14,645 nucleotides of DNA, taken from positions 1 through 14,645 of the forward strand of contig DASUBV010000173.1 of assembly GCA_035763085.1 (NCBI GenBank), given 5' to 3'. Positions 14,114 through 14,645 of the stretch are shown here, one piece after another. The notes below the pieces were generated by a model, which did not search any database, was not told the DNA's origin, and saw only the letters and a list, made by a program, of their open reading frames with translations. The stretch is from DASUBV01 sp035763085 (GTDB taxonomy: Bacteria; Actinomycetota; Actinomycetes; Streptosporangiales; Streptosporangiaceae). The position numbers and the translations under genes were made by a program. Positions within the stretch are counted from its first letter, which is position 1, and every line of letters begins with the position of its first letter.

Positions 14114-14645
14114 ATGCGGACGGCGTATAAGTGCCGGGCTTACCCGGACCCGGAGCAGCAGGCCATTCTGGCCCGCACGTTCGGCTGCGTCCGCGTCGTC
14201 TGGAACCGCACACTCGCTGCCCGGCACGCCCGCTACGCCACGGAGCAGAAACCCACCTCGTATGCCGAGACCGACCGGGCGCTGACCGTGATGAAGCGGG
14301 AGCCGGACCTGGCGTTCCTGAATGAGGTGTCGTCGGTTCCGCTCCAGCAGGCCCTGCGCCATCAGCATCAGGCGTTCCAGGCGTTCTTCGGCAAGCGCGC
14401 CCGCTACCCGCGCTACAAGTCCCGGCGCGGCAGGCAGTCGGCTGCCTACACGCGGTCGGCGTTCCGCATGAAGGGCGCCGATCTGTGGCTGGCCAGGATG
14501 AGCGCCCCGCTGAAGGTCGTGTGGACGTGGCCCGGCGTGGACCTGGCCGCGCTGGACCCGACCACGGTGACGGTGTCCCGTGATCCGTGCGGGCGCTGGT
14601 ACGTCTCCTTCGCCGCCGACGTGCCCGACCCGGAGCAACTCCCCG
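14114..14645 (+). CDS. tnpB: TnpB, RNA-guided nuclease of IS200/IS605 element (5' part, truncated by window edge)
   Basis: The first 177 codons of a TnpB/OrfB-family protein run off the right edge. The N-terminus MRTAYKCRAYPDPEQQ, followed by FGCVRVVWNRTLAARHARY (24-42), is the family's signature start (N-terminal OrfB helix-turn-helix domain). QQALRHQHQAFQAFF, RYPRYKSRRGR and the beta-rich TVSRDPCGRWYVSF (about 154-167) lead into the RuvC-like nuclease domain, whose catalytic acidic residues would lie beyond the window. TnpB is an omega-RNA-guided DNA endonuclease that favours retention of the element. Its guide-RNA region at the 3' end is not in this window. The first 177 codons show no frameshift or stop. 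The start lacks a ribosome site and is probably leaderless. Confidence 0.9.
   Translation, partial: MRTAYKCRAYPDPEQQAILARTFGCVRVVWNRTLAARHARYATEQKPTSYAETDRALTVMKREPDLAFLNEVSSVPLQQALRHQHQAFQAFFGKRARYPRYKSRRGRQSAAYTRSAFRMKGADLWLARMSAPLKVVWTWPGVDLAALDPTTVTVSRDPCGRWYVSFAADVPDPEQLP

Larger units (their letters stand above)
14030..14645 (+). mobile_element. IS200/IS605-family element, left part only (left boundary approximate)
   Basis: The subterminal hairpin at 14036-14055 together with a TnpB gene starting at 14114 marks the beginning of an IS200/IS605-type element that runs past the right edge. No TnpA (Y1 transposase) is visible in the 245 bp between the GTPase leader and tnpB. In the visible part it is therefore an IS1341-like, TnpB-only element that would need TnpA in trans. 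The exact left end and target site cannot be fixed from this window. Confidence 0.6.

Noticed and set aside
1..14645. tRNA genes, rRNA genes or CRISPR arrays
   Set aside because: No cloverleaf with TTCRANNC-type arm, no rRNA segments and no regularly spaced repeats were seen on either strand.

Overview
The base composition is very high in GC, third codon positions are strongly GC-biased, GTG starts are frequent, and there are NarL-type two-component and MMPL genes. Together these point to the chromosome of a filamentous or related high-GC actinomycete (Actinomycetota; Streptomyces/Streptosporangiales-like). The sequence alone does not fix a genus. All functions below are read from motifs; no database search was run.

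Layout. (1) 1-1012, plus strand: a serine/threonine-dehydratase-fold PLP enzyme with an altered substrate loop. It is convergent with (2) 3925-1122, minus strand: an ATP-grasp carboxylate-amine ligase and an MFS exporter overlapping by a GTGA, an arrangement reminiscent of the bacilysin BacD/BacE ligase-exporter logic. (3) 5047-4140, minus strand: two coupled AhpD/carboxymuconolactone-decarboxylase-like proteins. One has E-C-H catalytic-type residues but only one Cys of the usual CxxC; the other looks like a half-domain partner. (4) 7001-5152, minus strand: a NarL/DesK-type sensor kinase and response regulator (GTGA overlap), divergent from (5) 7189-9282, plus strand: an MMPL/RND-type membrane transporter. 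The 187-bp divergent region carries three helically phased TCATACC repeats, a good candidate operator for the response regulator. (6) A perfect 13-bp-stem hairpin at 9298-9329 separates the transporter from a convergent, secreted, cysteine-rich 726-aa protein of unknown function (11523-9343), which has a structured leader. (7) 13807-11846, minus strand: a Tet(M)/OtrA-like ribosomal-protection GTPase with a divergent domain IV tip, a short C-terminus and a possible overlapping upstream leader ORF. (8) From about 14030 to the right edge: the start of an IS200/IS605-type element with a TnpB gene cut off by the window.

How the parts may work together. The kinase, regulator and transporter form a plausible envelope-stress or efflux module. 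The ATP-grasp ligase and MFS protein form a plausible small-peptide or amino-acid-conjugate make-and-export module, and the PLP enzyme could supply an amino-acid precursor, although it is convergent rather than co-transcribed. The ribosomal-protection GTPase could be intrinsic resistance. No single undescribed multigene system is proven. The best leads are the ligase/exporter pair with the unusual PLP enzyme, the phased operator, the leader-ORF/GTPase arrangement and the orphan secreted protein.
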